Of a stretch of DNA of 64,000 bases, positions 56,966 to 64,000 are shown piece after piece. How positions within the stretch are numbered: the first letter of the stretch is position 1; each line of letters starts with the position of its first letter. The stretch is taken from assembly GCF_900157385.1 (NCBI RefSeq), contig NZ_LT717701.1:2124219-2188218 (forward strand), given 5' to 3'. Position numbers and translations under genes: made by a program. The DNA is from Mycobacterium terramassiliense. GTDB lineage: Bacteria > Actinomycetota > Actinomycetes > Mycobacteriales > Mycobacteriaceae. Under the pieces are notes generated by a model. The model did no database searches and was not told the DNA's origin. It worked only from the letters and a program-made list of their open reading frames with translations.

Positions 56966-58162
56966 GACGGGCTTCTTCGCGGGCTCGGAAACCTTCATCA
57001 GCTTCATCAGGTTGCCGCCCATGATCTTGGCGACGTCCTCCTCGCTGAAGTCGGTCAGCTCGTCGACGAAGGAGATGGGGTCCTTCAGCCCCTCGGGGTG
57101 CGGCCAGTCCGAGCCGAAGAGCACGCGATCGGTGCCCACCATCTTGACGATCTCGGTGAACCGGTCCTCCCAGAACGGGGTGATGTAGACGCAGCGCTTG
57201 AACGCCTCGATCGGGTCCTCGCTGAACGCCTGCGGCATCTTCTTGTAGACGCCCTTGAGGCCCTTGAACAGATCGGGCACCCAGTCGGCGCCGTTTTCGA
57301 TCGACAGGATCCGCAGCTCCGGGTTGCGCGACAGCGCGCCGTGGCACACCAGCGCACCCATCGCGTCCAGGATCGGCCGATGGCCCATCGCGAAGCTGCG
57401 GAAGGCGGTCGGCTTGAACGGCAAGAACTCGTCGCCGGGCTCCCACACGTTCGCGAATTCGGAGTAACCGCTGTCCGAGGCGTGCATCGAGACCGGGATC
57501 TCGGCCTTGATGCAGGCCTGCCAGAAGGGGTCGAACTCCTCGAGGCCGAACGAGCGGCTGCCCTTGAAGCCGGGCACCGGCGCCGGGCGGACCAGCACCG
57601 TGCGGGCGCCGCGCTCCAGGACCCACTCGAGTTCTTCGAGCGCACGCTCGACGATCGGCAGGGTGATCACCGGGGTGGCGAAGATGCGGTCCTTGTAGTT
57701 GAACGACCACTGCTCATACATCCACTCGTTGAGCGCGTGAATGACGTCGTGGGTCATCTCCGGGTCGTCCTTCATCCGCTCTTCGACCAGGCTGGCCAGG
57801 GTCGGGAACATTAGGGCGTAGTCGATGCCGAGCTCGTCCATGACCTCCAGCCGCGCGCCCGGTTCACGGAAGGCGGGAATGGCCTTCATGGGCTCGCCCA
57901 GGATCTCGCGGTAGCTCTTGCCCTGCGCGCCGTGCCGGAAGTAGTCCTCCTGGGCCCCGGGCCGCGCGACCACCTCGAACGTGGGGTTGGGGATGTACTC
58001 GCTGATGTGGCCGCGCACCACGATCTTGGTGCGGCCCCGCACCTGCACGTAGTCGATGACGCGCTTGCGGTTCTCCGGCAGGTACTTGGTCAGCGCCTCC
58101 TGCGGCTCGTACATGTGGTTGTCGGCGTCGAAGACGGGGAAGGAAAGTTCGCGAGACGGCAT
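56957..58162 (-). CDS. amidohydrolase family protein (COG2159 type)
   Basis: A 401-residue TIM-barrel protein, strongly similar to that at 8887-10089. FDADNHMYEP (DxDNH variant ligand motif), VSMHASDSGYSEF with the barrel His, and LFGSDWPHPEG with the last-strand Asp. AAGGAG lies 7 bp before the ATG. It follows the TetR-hotdog fusion gene on the same strand after 81 bp, and that gap holds a perfect palindrome, so it is a likely target of the fusion regulator. Confidence 0.9.
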   Translation of the reverse strand: MPSRELSFPVFDADNHMYEPQEALTKYLPENRKRVIDYVQVRGRTKIVVRGHISEYIPNPTFEVVARPGAQEDYFRHGAQGKSYREILGEPMKAIPAFREPGARLEVMDELGIDYALMFPTLASLVEERMKDDPEMTHDVIHALNEWMYEQWSFNYKDRIFATPVITLPIVERALEELEWVLERGARTVLVRPAPVPGFKGSRSFGLEEFDPFWQACIKAEIPVSMHASDSGYSEFANVWEPGDEFLPFKPTAFRSFAMGHRPILDAMGALVCHGALSRNPELRILSIENGADWVPDLFKGLKGVYKKMPQAFSEDPIEAFKRCVYITPFWEDRFTEIVKMVGTDRVLFGSDWPHPEGLKDPISFVDELTDFSEEDVAKIMGGNLMKLMKVSEPAKKPVSA

Positions 58163-58199
58163 GGCGATCTCCTTGGGACAAGTTTTGGGTTCTCGGTAG

Positions 58200-58218
58200 G
58201 TGGTAATGACGTTACCAC
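58200..58218. promoter_or_regulatory. perfect palindrome upstream of the amidohydrolase gene
   Basis: GTGGTAA (58200-58206) and TTACCAC (58212-58218) are perfect 7-bp arms with a 5-bp spacer, 38 bp before the amidohydrolase ATG and 26 bp after the regulator stop. It looks like a TetR-type operator and differs from the other palindromes in the window. Confidence 0.6.
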
Positions 58219-58243
58219 TTTTGCGCGACGGGGTGTAGGGGGC

Positions 58244-59269
58244 CTAATCGTCGGCCGGGAGGCCGGCCGTCGGCGTCGGTCCGTTGATGATCGCGAAGTT
58301 CACCGTCGCGGTCGCGGCGAGCTCGTCGCCGTCGCCGTAGATGTCGACCTGCATGACCATCGCCCGGCGACCGGAGCGCAGCATCCGCGGCACCGCGCGC
58401 GCGGCGCCCTGCTTGATGGGCCGCAGGTAGCGGACGAACAAATCGGCGGTCGTCATGGTGGTGCCGGGCTGCAGGTATTCCAGCCCGAACTGTCCCCCCG
58501 CCACGTCGACCAGGGTGGCGATCAGCCCGCCCTGCAGGGCGCCGGACGTGTTGGTGACATGGGGGCTGACGGGCATCGTCATCGCGAATTCGCCGTTGTG
58601 GATGCCCGGTCGCATCCCGATTTGGGCGAACAGCTCTCCCAGCGAGGGCGTCGGCGACTCGTCGGTTTCGCGGATGCCGAGCGCGCGGCTGCAGAAGTCA
58701 TAGAGCTGTCCGACGTCGATCGGTGTGCTGATCAATTCCGCGCCGAGCCAATGCAATCGCTGCGCGCCCATGATCGTCTGCATGACGATCGCCGCCGCGG
58801 CCCCGACATCGAGTCCCGGGTTGAAGACGCCCTCGGTGATGCCCTGCCCGACGATGTCGCGAATCAGCTGGTGCATCGGGGAGAGCACGCGGGCGTATTC
58901 GCGGGGGCGCGTCTCGGCCAGATGCTGGTTGTACAGGCTCAACGCCCTGTTCAGGCTGTCCTGGGTGCTCGATTCCGGTTGCTGGCTGATGCGGTCGATC
59001 ACCAGCTTGAGCGCGGCGGTGCTGTCGAGTCCGTTGATCTCGGCACGCCAGGCCTGCACCGATTGCGCGATGGTCCTGTCGAACAGCGCCAGCAGCAGCT
59101 CGTCCTTGCTGCCGAAGTGCTGGTAGAAGGCCCGCAGCGAGGTCTTGGAGCGCGCGACGACCTCTTGGACGGTGAAATCGGTGCGTCCGGTTTCGCCCAG
59201 GATCGCGACGGCCGTCTTGATGAAGCGGTCGCCGCGCGTCACCTCGACTTCCTCGGTCGGTTCAGCCAT
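58244..59269 (-). CDS. TetR regulator fused to a PaaI-like hotdog domain
   Basis: A 341-residue fusion in one uninterrupted frame. Residues about 10-205 are a TetR regulator: TDFTVQEVVARSKTSLRAFY is the helix-turn-helix with YQHFGSKDELLLALF after it, then a helical domain. Residues about 213-341 are a hotdog domain: NTSGALQGGLIATLVDVAGG keeps Asn and Asp of the PaaI site but has Gln for the usual His, then FVRYLRPIKQGAARA. Loss of His suggests acyl-CoA binding rather than hydrolysis, so the domain could be the sensor. TetR proteins normally end near residue 200-220. Start ATG 59269; upstream starts add non-homologous residues. Confidence 0.9.
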   Translation of the reverse strand: MAEPTEEVEVTRGDRFIKTAVAILGETGRTDFTVQEVVARSKTSLRAFYQHFGSKDELLLALFDRTIAQSVQAWRAEINGLDSTAALKLVIDRISQQPESSTQDSLNRALSLYNQHLAETRPREYARVLSPMHQLIRDIVGQGITEGVFNPGLDVGAAAAIVMQTIMGAQRLHWLGAELISTPIDVGQLYDFCSRALGIRETDESPTPSLGELFAQIGMRPGIHNGEFAMTMPVSPHVTNTSGALQGGLIATLVDVAGGQFGLEYLQPGTTMTTADLFVRYLRPIKQGAARAVPRMLRSGRRAMVMQVDIYGDGDELAATATVNFAIINGPTPTAGLPADD

Positions 59270-59384
59270 GAGAATGAGATTACCGCGAGTGGCGTGATAT
59301 GCGTGCAGCCAGAACGCCGGGGCGCTGACGCGAAAACCCGCATTTGCATCGGGCCGCGACAGCCGGTCGCTACCGTCGCAAATC

Positions 59385-59717
59385 GTGGACACTAGTGCTG
59401 CTCTGATTGAGGTCTGGCTGCGCCAGGACGACGACGAGATCATTTGCACGGTCGTCAGCGACGACGAAAGCACCTACGAACTGGACGTGGACGCGCTGTC
59501 GATGCGCGGCGCGCAGCGCGAGATGACCGGCTACTTCATCGACCAAAGCTACGAGCCCGCGGACCAGTGGCAGGTCGAGGTTGACGGCGCCGACGGCCCC
59601 GTGGAGACGGTGCGCAGGTTCAGACCGACGCGCTTTCAGGGCCAGGCCTCGAACGACGACGTCGCGGGCGACGCGCTCGACGCGGCCGAATTCACGGCCG
59701 ACGAGTTGCTGCCGTAA
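59385..59717 (+). CDS. conserved hypothetical small acidic protein
   Basis: A 110-residue acidic protein from GTG 59385, no Cys except one, no hydrophobic span. DDDEIICTVVSDDESTYELD and FIDQSYEPADQWQVEVD suggest a compact beta-rich domain. I do not recognise a characterised family, though the coding character is strong and the frame stands alone between divergent and convergent genes. The 205 bp after it up to 59922 are GT-rich on this strand and show no gene. Confidence 0.7.
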   Translation: MDTSAALIEVWLRQDDDEIICTVVSDDESTYELDVDALSMRGAQREMTGYFIDQSYEPADQWQVEVDGADGPVETVRRFRPTRFQGQASNDDVAGDALDAAEFTADELLP

Positions 59718-59922
59718 CGCCGGCCCTCCTCGCCTAAAACGGCGGTGGTTCGTCGTCGTCGGTGTGTGGTGGTAGGGCGAAGGAGCCGCGACGCAAGGGT
59801 TTTTCGGGGGCGAATCTGGCTTAAGCGGTCGCGGTGGCGCTGCGGGGGGCGGTCCGCATCGCCACGGGCTCTGACGGGGGAGTACGAAAAGGTCCACGTC
59901 CGCGCGAGCGGCCGACCAGTCG

Positions 59923-61422
59923 CTAGCCGCCCCGCGCCTCGATCAGCGCCGAGCGATTGACCTTCGTGGCCGCGGTGCGCGGGATCGCGTCGACGAACTC
60001 GACGGTCTTGGGCGCCTTGTAGTGCGCGAGGCGGCTCTTGGCGTACTCGATCACCTGCTCTTCGCTCAGTAACGCGCCGACCGCGGGCTGGACCACCGCA
60101 TGAACGCGGCGGCCCCACTGCGCGTCGGTGAGCCCGATGACCACGACGTCGGCGATGTCGGGGTGGCCCGCCAGAGCCGACTCCACTTCCGCCGGAAAGA
60201 CATTGGCGCCGCCGGTGACGATCATGTCGACGCGCCGGTCGACGATGTAGAGATAGCCGTCCTCGTCGAGGTAGCCGATGTCGCCGGCGGAACGGAAGCC
60301 GTCCTCGGTCGACGGCAGCGGTGGTGCCCCACCCAGGTAGCGCGATCCCGCGGCCATCGGCGCGCGCAGGTAGATCTCGCCGTATTCGCCCGGCCCAAGG
60401 GGCGTCCGCCCGGCGTCCAGGATCCGGATCTCCGTGTCCCGGAAACCGCGGCCAACACTGCCCGGATGGGCGAGCCACTCGTCGCCGCGTAACGCGGTCA
60501 GCCCGAGGTTCTCGGTCATGCCATACGCGGACACGATCTGCTCGGGGCTCAGCAGCTCGAACCAGGTGCGCATGAGCGAGGGCGGCATCACGGCGGCCCC
60601 CTGCAGGATGAAGACGACGCTGGACAGGTCGCGTCGGCGGATGTCGGGCCGCGCCGCGATGCGCGCCAGCATCGTGGGCGTGGCCGTGAAGTTGGTGATT
60701 CGGAAGCGTTCGATCACGTCCAAAACCAATGCCGCGTCGAACTTTTCGAGCACCACCAGGTGGTCACCGGCCAGCAGGAAGAAGAAGGTCGCAAAGCCAT
60801 TGGTGTGGTACATGGGTGCGGGCACCATGATGGTCTGCGGCTGGGCGACCGGTGTCCAGTTCGACAGGAACGGCTCGCCGTGTTGGGGCGTCCACAGCGA
60901 CGGCGCCAGGCTGAGGATCACCTTGGGGACGCCGGTCGACCCGCTGCTGCAGATGCCGTTCGCGTGCGGGGAGACGGCCGCGGGCAGCGGGCCGGCGGAC
61001 TCACCAGCCGCGCGCGCCTCCAGCTCCCACCGGGTTCTTTCGTCGACGACGACGGCGGGGGCGATCACGTCGCGCACCCGGTCCCGTTCCCACTCGGGTA
61101 GATCCCAGTGGATGGGAACGGGAACCGCGCCGATCTTCCAGCATCCCAAAGCGCCGAGCACCAAATGCACGGAGTTCGGGATCGCCAGGGCCACAAGGGA
61201 ACCCGGACCGGCACCGCTGGCGGCCAGCGCTCGCCCCCACTGGTTGGCGCGGGCGTCGAGCTCGCCGAAGGTCAGCGACTCCGCGGTGCCGTCGAGCGCC
61301 ACCACCGTCACCGCGGGTTCGTCGCTCCGTTCTTCGGCGAGCTGCTGCAGTTTGGTTCCGAACGGGATGCCGTCTTCGAGCGGGTTGGGCGCCACGCCCG
61401 ATTCAACAGGTTCGGTCGTCAT
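59923..61422 (-). CDS. AMP-forming acyl-CoA synthetase/ligase
   Basis: A 499-residue ANL ligase. P-loop ICSSGSTGVPKVILS, A5 motif VSAYGMTENLG, hinge YIVDRRVDMIVTGGANVFPAE and C-terminal catalytic Lys in RTAATKVNRSAL. It differs in subgroup from the other two ligases in the window. It activates a carboxylic acid as CoA ester for the three ACADs encoded directly upstream, with which it is coupled (ATGA at 61419-61422). Confidence 0.9.
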   Translation of the reverse strand: MTTEPVESGVAPNPLEDGIPFGTKLQQLAEERSDEPAVTVVALDGTAESLTFGELDARANQWGRALAASGAGPGSLVALAIPNSVHLVLGALGCWKIGAVPVPIHWDLPEWERDRVRDVIAPAVVVDERTRWELEARAAGESAGPLPAAVSPHANGICSSGSTGVPKVILSLAPSLWTPQHGEPFLSNWTPVAQPQTIMVPAPMYHTNGFATFFFLLAGDHLVVLEKFDAALVLDVIERFRITNFTATPTMLARIAARPDIRRRDLSSVVFILQGAAVMPPSLMRTWFELLSPEQIVSAYGMTENLGLTALRGDEWLAHPGSVGRGFRDTEIRILDAGRTPLGPGEYGEIYLRAPMAAGSRYLGGAPPLPSTEDGFRSAGDIGYLDEDGYLYIVDRRVDMIVTGGANVFPAEVESALAGHPDIADVVVIGLTDAQWGRRVHAVVQPAVGALLSEEQVIEYAKSRLAHYKAPKTVEFVDAIPRTAATKVNRSALIEARGG

Positions 61423-62354
61423 GCGGGTACCGGCCCGCTGAACAGCGTCTCGAGGTGGCCGTCGCGGACGTCGGGGATCAGGCGCAGGGAGAGCGCCTCG
61501 GCGCTCAGCGGCAAGCGGATCAGCGGCTGGGTGTGCCGGTCGAGCACGCTGACGTCGGACTCGTCGCAAAAACCCAGGGCGCCGAGCAACTGGTGAGAGG
61601 TCCGCAGCACCTGCCGCGCGGTGTCGGCGGCCTTGTACCTGAGCAGCAGCGCATCGGCCGAATGCACCTGCACCGGTAGCGATTCCGGTCGGCTGATGGT
61701 GTATTTCGCGAGTTCGTGCAGGCCGCGTACCCCCACGGCGGCGTCCGCGACGGCGAACCTGACGGCCTGGAAATCCGCCAGCGGCTTGCCGAACTGGACC
61801 CGGGCGCGTACGTGTTCGGTGACAATGTGCAGCGACTGCTGCAGGGCTCCCAGAATCCGCCATGATCCCAGCACGAGATGAAGGTTAACGTCGCCGGCCG
61901 GAACGGTTCCGTCGGGTGCGCTCAATGTGGCCGGCACCAGGAACGGCCCCAGCTTGGCGTTGGTGCGCGACGCCGCCCGCGGGTGGTAGCGGTTGCCGTC
62001 CAGGTCGGCGGCGACCCAGTCGCCCGGCAGGTCGCCGTGGTCGATGCGCGGCGCCTCGGGGTTGACCAGGGCCAGTCGCGCGCCGTCGATCGCCAGCAGT
62101 TCTTCGACGACCGGATAGGGCAGGGCGGTCGCGCCGGCGGCCTGGCAGAGCACCGCGGCGGCCAACAGGTCGTCGTTCGCCGACCGGACGTCGAGCTCGA
62201 ACGCGCCGACGTCGCGCAGGGCCGCCTGCGCGGCGTCCCGGATGCCGTCATCGGACTCGGCGCGCAGCGCCGCCGGGGGACCGCCCAACCGGGTCAGCCG
62301 CTTCGCGGCGACCGCGGCGAAGTCGCTGATATCTTGCGGCAGCTCGGTTTTCAA
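61419..62354 (-). CDS. acyl-CoA dehydrogenase-like protein, short subunit
   Basis: About 311 residues from TTG 62354, which overlaps the previous stop (TTGA). It is well under the 370-400 of standard ACADs. RARVQFGKPLADFQAVRFAV is the FAD-contact helix, and HQLLGALGFCDESDV stands where partners carry HGGIGxTWE. The middle domain is much reduced. This fits a FadE28-like partner subunit rather than a stand-alone enzyme. Longer starts would run through the preceding gene. Confidence 0.83.
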   Translation of the reverse strand: MKTELPQDISDFAAVAAKRLTRLGGPPAALRAESDDGIRDAAQAALRDVGAFELDVRSANDDLLAAAVLCQAAGATALPYPVVEELLAIDGARLALVNPEAPRIDHGDLPGDWVAADLDGNRYHPRAASRTNAKLGPFLVPATLSAPDGTVPAGDVNLHLVLGSWRILGALQQSLHIVTEHVRARVQFGKPLADFQAVRFAVADAAVGVRGLHELAKYTISRPESLPVQVHSADALLLRYKAADTARQVLRTSHQLLGALGFCDESDVSVLDRHTQPLIRLPLSAEALSLRLIPDVRDGHLETLFSGPVPA

Positions 62355-63508
62355 CGGTGTTCTCCCAGAACGTCGCGGGCCACCAGCATTCGCTGCACCT
62401 CGATGGTGCCCGACGCCACGGTGGCGGCCTGTGCGTAGCGCCAATGGTCTTCGATGGCCCCGTGCAGGGGCGCCGACGTGCCGCTGTCGAGCGCGGCGGG
62501 GCCCAGCACGTCGAACAGCAGCTCGGCGACCAGCTGATCGCAGGTGGTGGTGGCGATGCGGGCGGCGCTGGCCGCCGCCCCCGCCGACGGGTCGTCCTGC
62601 AGCGAGATGGCCCGGTACGCCAGCAGCCTGGCCACCCGGAGGTCGGCGAGCGCCCGCACCCAGCGGGCGCGAATGGACTCGGGCAGCGAGTCCCAGTCCT
62701 CGCCGAGCTGCCTGCGCATCCGGTCCAGCAGCGACTCGCATCGCGCGTAGCGGGCGATGCCGACCCGCTCGAAGGCCAGCGCTTCCCGCATCACCCGCCA
62801 GCCGTCGCCGACCTCGCCGAGGACGTCGCCGGGTAAGGCCTGCACGTCGTCGAGGAACATCTCGTTGAGGTGATGGGGCCCCAGCATCGACCCGATGGGC
62901 CGCACGGTGAAACCCGGCCGGTCCATCGGGATGAGAAACAGGGTGAGCCGCTTGGGTTTTGGCGCCTCCGGGTCGGTGCATGCGGCCAGCACGCACCAGG
63001 ATGCCATCAACGCATACGACGTCCACACCTTCTGGCCGGTGATGCGCCAGCCGTCACCGTCGCGCACCGCGCGGGTGCGCAGCGACGCCAGATCGGTGCC
63101 GGCCTCCGGCTCGGAGAAGCCCTGGCACCAGATCACGTCGCCGGACGCGATGGCGGCCAGGTGCTTGGCCTTCTGTTCGGCTGTGCCGTAACGCATCAGC
63201 GCGGGCCCGACCCAGTTGATCCCCATGTACTGCGGACCGCGCGGCTCGTGCTGGGCCCACATCTCCTCGCGCAACACCGTCTGCTGCCAGACCGAACCCC
63301 CGCCGCCGCCATGCTCTTTCGGCCACGCCAGCGCCAGCAGGCCCTCGGAGGCCAGCAGCTTGCAGAACGTCTCGGTGGTGGCCAGGTCTTGCGGGTTTTC
63401 CGTACAGGCGCCGAGGAAATCGGCGGGGATGTGGTTGGACACCAACTCGCGCAGGTGGTTTCGCAGTTGTGCGGCGTCTTCGCCGAGGTCGTAATCCATC
63501 GTCGTCAT
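62351..63508 (-). CDS. acyl-CoA dehydrogenase
   Basis: A 385-residue ACAD from ATG 63508 (ATG 63499 also possible). LALAWPKEHGGGGGSVWQQ, CQGFSEPEAGTDLASL, WRITGQKVWTSYALMASWC and TVASGTIEVQRMLVARDVLG are present. The YEGT Glu position is Ser (ASGT). It overlaps both neighbours by 4 bp. It probably pairs with one of the adjacent ACAD subunits. Confidence 0.9.
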   Translation of the reverse strand: MTTMDYDLGEDAAQLRNHLRELVSNHIPADFLGACTENPQDLATTETFCKLLASEGLLALAWPKEHGGGGGSVWQQTVLREEMWAQHEPRGPQYMGINWVGPALMRYGTAEQKAKHLAAIASGDVIWCQGFSEPEAGTDLASLRTRAVRDGDGWRITGQKVWTSYALMASWCVLAACTDPEAPKPKRLTLFLIPMDRPGFTVRPIGSMLGPHHLNEMFLDDVQALPGDVLGEVGDGWRVMREALAFERVGIARYARCESLLDRMRRQLGEDWDSLPESIRARWVRALADLRVARLLAYRAISLQDDPSAGAAASAARIATTTCDQLVAELLFDVLGPAALDSGTSAPLHGAIEDHWRYAQAATVASGTIEVQRMLVARDVLGEHR

Positions 63509-64000
63509 CCCTTCGGCAGCCCGAGCAGCCGCTCGGCGATGATGTTGCGCTGCACTTCCGACGTTCCGCCGTAGATGGTTGCGGCAAGCGCGTCCTGGCG
63601 TTCGAACAGCAAATCCGGATCGCTCACGCCATCCTCCCCCTTCGCAACCGCGGCCAGTTCCCAAACCCGTTGCAGGGTAACCGATCCGAGCAGCTTGAGA
63701 ATGTCGGCCTCCGGGCTCGCCCGCCCCGCCAGCTCGCTGCCCAGCGCGCGGTATCCCGTGGCCCGGAGCGCCTCGGCGTCGGCAAGAAGCGAGCCGAGCT
63801 CGGCGCAGATGTCGTCTGTCGGGCGCGCCCCACGCACCGCGTCGAGCCCGCGCTTGATCTCGACCCAGTTCATGATCCAGATCATCTGGCGTTCGTGGTG
63901 CAGCGACGACAGCGCCACGTTCCAGCCGCCATGCAGCGGCCCGAGCAGGTTCTCCGCCGGCACCTCGACGTCGTCGAGGAAGACCTCGCAGAAGGTCTCG
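63505..64000 (-). CDS. acyl-CoA dehydrogenase, 5' part outside window
   Basis: The frame enters from the right edge with ETFCEVFLDDVEVPAENLLG and runs 165 codons to the stop at 63505. This is the C-terminal half of an ACAD: GWNVALSSLHHERQMIWIM begins the C-terminal helical domain, and ATIYGGTSEVQRNIIAERLL is near the end, with Gly at the MCAD Glu position. It is the first visible gene of the ACAD-ACAD-ACAD-ligase operon, coupled by ATGA to the next. Confidence 0.9.
   Translation of the reverse strand, partial: ETFCEVFLDDVEVPAENLLGPLHGGWNVALSSLHHERQMIWIMNWVEIKRGLDAVRGARPTDDICAELGSLLADAEALRATGYRALGSELAGRASPEADILKLLGSVTLQRVWELAAVAKGEDGVSDPDLLFERQDALAATIYGGTSEVQRNIIAERLLGLPKG

Noticed and set aside
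59718..59922. GT-rich gap after the small acidic protein gene, with short open frames
   Set aside because: The frames are Arg-rich, lack ribosome sites and have no recognisable pattern. No hairpin of note was found.
1..64000. Possible genomic island or mobile element carrying the catabolic genes
   Set aside because: I see no integrase, transposase, tRNA or flanking repeats, and base composition looks uniform by eye.

Overview
The window is high-GC actinobacterial DNA, almost certainly from a Mycobacterium, probably a slow grower. The indicators are a PPE protein (36656-37816), two Mce-associated membrane proteins (50346-51760), two F420-type LLM oxidoreductases, a Rv1364c-like PAS-SpoIIE-kinase-STAS protein, a DUF1876 protein and very many lipid-type enoyl-CoA hydratases, acyl-CoA dehydrogenases (ACADs), acyl-CoA ligases and P450s. 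I see no rRNA, tRNA, CRISPR array, insertion sequence or phage gene. Both ends cut a gene: a crotonase at the left and an ACAD at the right.

Region 1 (1-36.3 kb) is a large catabolic block of about seven tightly overlapping operons. It encodes five crotonases, two AMP-forming acyl-CoA ligases, an ACAD pair, a thiolase, a CoA-transferase, several hotdog thioesterases, an orphan carboxyltransferase, two P450s, a Rieske oxygenase, a Baeyer-Villiger-type monooxygenase with an adjacent esterase, a SnoaL-like protein, two LLM oxidoreductases, a DapA-like aldolase, several SDRs and two amidohydrolases. Together these could activate, oxygenate, open and beta-oxidise a cyclic or branched acid such as a steroid, terpenoid or alicyclic compound; the substrate is not readable from sequence. 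Six promoter regions in this block carry copies of one 19-bp palindrome (ideal form TACTGTAAnnnTTACAGTA), pointing to a single regulon. The only regulator gene inside the block is the TetR gene at 4162-4926. Non-pathway genes embedded here are a CsbD protein, two small membrane proteins and a 12-repeat NHL propeller protein.

Region 2 (36.4-43.1 kb) is mixed: DUF1876 protein, orphan PPE, BBE-like flavoprotein, amino-acid permease, and a TetR/MFS efflux cassette behind a near-perfect 30-bp palindrome.

Region 3 (43.1-50.3 kb) is a second catabolic group: VOC protein, SDR, zinc alcohol dehydrogenase, P450, and divergently a Rieske protein, two tandem amidohydrolases and an alpha/beta hydrolase. 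In this last set one amidohydrolase has lost metal ligands and the hydrolase has lost its Ser and His catalytic residues.

Region 4 (50.3-64 kb) holds the orphan Mce-associated pair, an ACAD pair, the multidomain stress-response phosphatase, a DUF421 protein, an amidohydrolase preceded by an unusual TetR-hotdog fusion regulator, a conserved small protein, and an acyl-CoA ligase with three consecutive ACAD genes. Translational coupling is the rule: successive genes overlap by ATGA, GTGA or TTGA.
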